A stretch of DNA of 8,050 bases, from the NCBI GenBank assembly GCA_003486645.1, contig DNGI01000100.1, positions 8,543 through 16,592 of the forward strand, in the 5' to 3' direction. The stretch comes from Cyanobacteria bacterium UBA11370. Lineage in GTDB: Bacteria > Cyanobacteriota > Cyanobacteriia > Cyanobacteriales > Coleofasciculaceae. A program made the position numbers and the translations under genes. The notes beneath the pieces are model-generated. The model had not been told where the DNA came from, searched no databases, and saw only the letters and a list, made by a program, of their open reading frames with translations. Positions 6,390 through 8,050 of this stretch are shown here, one piece after another (position 1 is the stretch's first letter; each line of letters begins with the position of its first letter).

Positions 6390-7988
6390 ATGGTTACTGT
6401 TGCGATTGACTTCGGTACTAGCAATACTGTTGTCAGTATTCTAGAACCTGATACAAATGCTTCCAAAACACTGAGATTGGGTGCAATCTCTCGCCTATTT
6501 AAGGTGACTACAGTAGGGACAGAAGTAAAGGAAGTTCCTGTTATTCCCACATTGGTATTTATTAAAGAACCTAATCAGGTGGTGTTAGGAGAAAAAGTGC
6601 GATCGCAACGCTTGGGACAATCCCAGCCTAGCCGCTTTTTTAAAGCCTTTAAACGGGATTTAGCGGCTGATTTTCAACCGCCACCTCGTCAATTAGATGG
6701 TTACAGTTACAGTGCAGAATTAGTCTCAGAATTGTTTATTCAGACCATTTGGCAGCAGCTAAAGGCACAACAAATTCAACCATCTGAACTTATTTTAACT
6801 GTTCCTGTGGGCGCATTTGAACGCTATTTAGATTGGTTTCGGGATTTAGCACAACGCCTTGATGTTACCAATGTCAAATTGATCGATGAATCCACGGCTG
6901 CGGCTTTAGGGTATGCGATACAGCGTTCGAGTACAGTGGTATTAGTTGTAGATTTTGGCGGTGGAACGTTGGATTTAAGTCTGGTTCGCACAGGCACGAT
7001 TCCCGAAATGCAACGGAGTCAGGGAGGGAATCAGAATGTATTAAGGGCAGAAGTATTAGCGAAATCGGATGCTTATGTGGGAGGAGAAGATATTGATATT
7101 TGGATTGTTGAAGATTCTTTAAAAAAAATCGGTTCATCACGAGCAGAAATTGGAGAGGTTGGCTGGCAGAATTTATTAGAAATTGCGGAACGTCTTAAAA
7201 TTAAACTTTCTACCACTGAGGAAGCGAAGGAAAGTTGGTTGGATGAAGAAACGTTCACGTCTTATGATTTACAAATCAATAGGGTTTTGTTAGAAGAGAT
7301 TTTAGAAAAACGCCAATTTTTAGAACAACTACGTGATGCCTTAGATGAAGTACTAACAATTGCGTTGGCAAAAGGTATCAGTAAAAGTGATATTGAACAA
7401 GTTTTATTGGTGGGAGGAAGTTGTTTAATTCCGGCGGTACAACAGTTGATGATTTCTTATTTTGGTAGGGCTAAAGTCAAATTAGATAAGCCCTTTGAAG
7501 CCGTAGCCCATGGTGCTTTAGCGGTAACTCAGTTTGGGAGTATTGATGATTATTTACGCCACAGTTATGCGATTCGGTTATGGGAACCAATTGCGCGGAA
7601 TTATTCCTATTTTACCTTATTTGAAAAAGGAATAAAATATCCGTGTCACCGTCAAGAACCTCTAACGTTACAAGTTGCAACGGAAGGACAACGAGAAATT
7701 CGGCTTGATATTGGAGAAGTTGCGGAGATGGCGCAAGCGGAGGTAACGTATGATGAACAGGGACGAATGATGAGTAGTCAATTGCATAAACAAGCTGCTT
7801 ATCGTTCATTAGAAAGTCATCATGAACAGATTTGTGTTGCCCATCTTAATCCGCCGGGACAAGTTGGAATGGATCGAATTTGTGTGCAATTTGAAGTTAA
7901 TGAAAAGCGGATGTTATTGGCGACAGTTAGGGATTTATTGACGGGGAACGTGTTGGTTGATAAGGGTGCGATCGCCAAGCTTCAGTAA
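6390..7988 (+). CDS. Divergent Hsp70-family ATPase without a helical lid
   Basis: The 532-residue product has a complete Hsp70 nucleotide-binding domain: phosphate 1 IDFGTSNTVVSI (6-17), TVPVGAF (137-143), connect 1 IDESTAAALGYA (165-176), phosphate 2 VVDFGGGTLDLSLV (186-199), VGGEDID (230-236), adenosine motif VLLVGGSCLIPAV (338-350), and AVAHGALAV (371-379). The domain ends near 380. The following 150 residues lack the canonical DVLPL-type linker, but have a beta-rich region similar in layout to the substrate-binding beta domain (about 387-525). The alpha-helical lid is absent, so the protein is about 100 residues shorter than DnaK. ATPase residues look intact. The upstream GrpE-like gene is the probable exchange factor; no J-domain gene is nearby. 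The start ATG has no Shine-Dalgarno sequence. It is not the housekeeping DnaK. Substrate is unknown. Confidence 0.93.
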   Translation: MVTVAIDFGTSNTVVSILEPDTNASKTLRLGAISRLFKVTTVGTEVKEVPVIPTLVFIKEPNQVVLGEKVRSQRLGQSQPSRFFKAFKRDLAADFQPPPRQLDGYSYSAELVSELFIQTIWQQLKAQQIQPSELILTVPVGAFERYLDWFRDLAQRLDVTNVKLIDESTAAALGYAIQRSSTVVLVVDFGGGTLDLSLVRTGTIPEMQRSQGGNQNVLRAEVLAKSDAYVGGEDIDIWIVEDSLKKIGSSRAEIGEVGWQNLLEIAERLKIKLSTTEEAKESWLDEETFTSYDLQINRVLLEEILEKRQFLEQLRDALDEVLTIALAKGISKSDIEQVLLVGGSCLIPAVQQLMISYFGRAKVKLDKPFEAVAHGALAVTQFGSIDDYLRHSYAIRLWEPIARNYSYFTLFEKGIKYPCHRQEPLTLQVATEGQREIRLDIGEVAEMAQAEVTYDEQGRMMSSQLHKQAAYRSLESHHEQICVAHLNPPGQVGMDRICVQFEVNEKRMLLATVRDLLTGNVLVDKGAIAKLQ

Positions 7989-7996
7989 TCGAATTT

Positions 7997-8042
7997 TGGC
8001 AACGGATTGTGGCAACGGATTGGGTACCGGATGTAACGGATG
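7997..8042. repeat. Tandem 13-bp repeat after hsp70, decaying
   Basis: TGGCAACGGATTG occurs twice in direct succession (7997-8009 and 8010-8022). Two partial units follow, sharing CGGATG (about 8023-8033 and 8034-8042). It lies 9 bp after the hsp70 stop codon and the window ends soon after. I see no terminator hairpin with a T-run here. Confidence 0.75.
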
Positions 8043-8050
8043 GGTTGTCT

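Overview
This window looks like chromosomal DNA of a cyanobacterium. Three things point there: the cyanobacterial/plastid F-type ATP synthase order with two different b-type subunits (b and b') and an Atp1 protein in front; six copies of the palindrome GCGATCGC (HIP1) in 8 kb; and short tandem repeats, mostly 7 bp long, in the spacers. The genus cannot be named from the sequence.

Left half, minus strand (3633 down to 165): atp1, atpB (a), atpE (c), atpG (b'), atpF (b) and atpH (delta) run in that order and carry the F0 part plus the delta stalk subunit. The genes are separated by spacers of 61-149 bp, except atpF/atpH, which overlap by 4 bp with a strong Shine-Dalgarno sequence inside the end of atpF. 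Two spacers around the c-subunit gene hold inverted repeats, including a perfect 12-bp pair. The spacer after atpH holds two heptamer arrays of opposite composition. The alpha and gamma genes normally follow and are presumably beyond the left edge.

Middle: a 198-bp divergent spacer (3634-3831) separates the atp operon from larC on the plus strand. LarC inserts nickel to make the nickel-pincer cofactor of lactate racemase-type enzymes. No larA, larB or larE lies in the window.

Right half, plus strand: a small DUF2997-type protein, a membrane-anchored protein with a GrpE-like C-terminal domain, and a divergent Hsp70 without the usual alpha-helical lid. I infer a specialised, membrane-associated Hsp70/nucleotide-exchange-factor pair. 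The hsp70 gene appears to have its own strong promoter (TTGACA, 16 nt, TATAGT with a TG extension). Its predicted transcript leader is almost entirely a TCCAAAA heptamer array ending 3 nt before the ATG, with no Shine-Dalgarno sequence. This chaperone module and its repeat-built leader are the most interesting parts of the window; the ATP synthase genes themselves are conventional.
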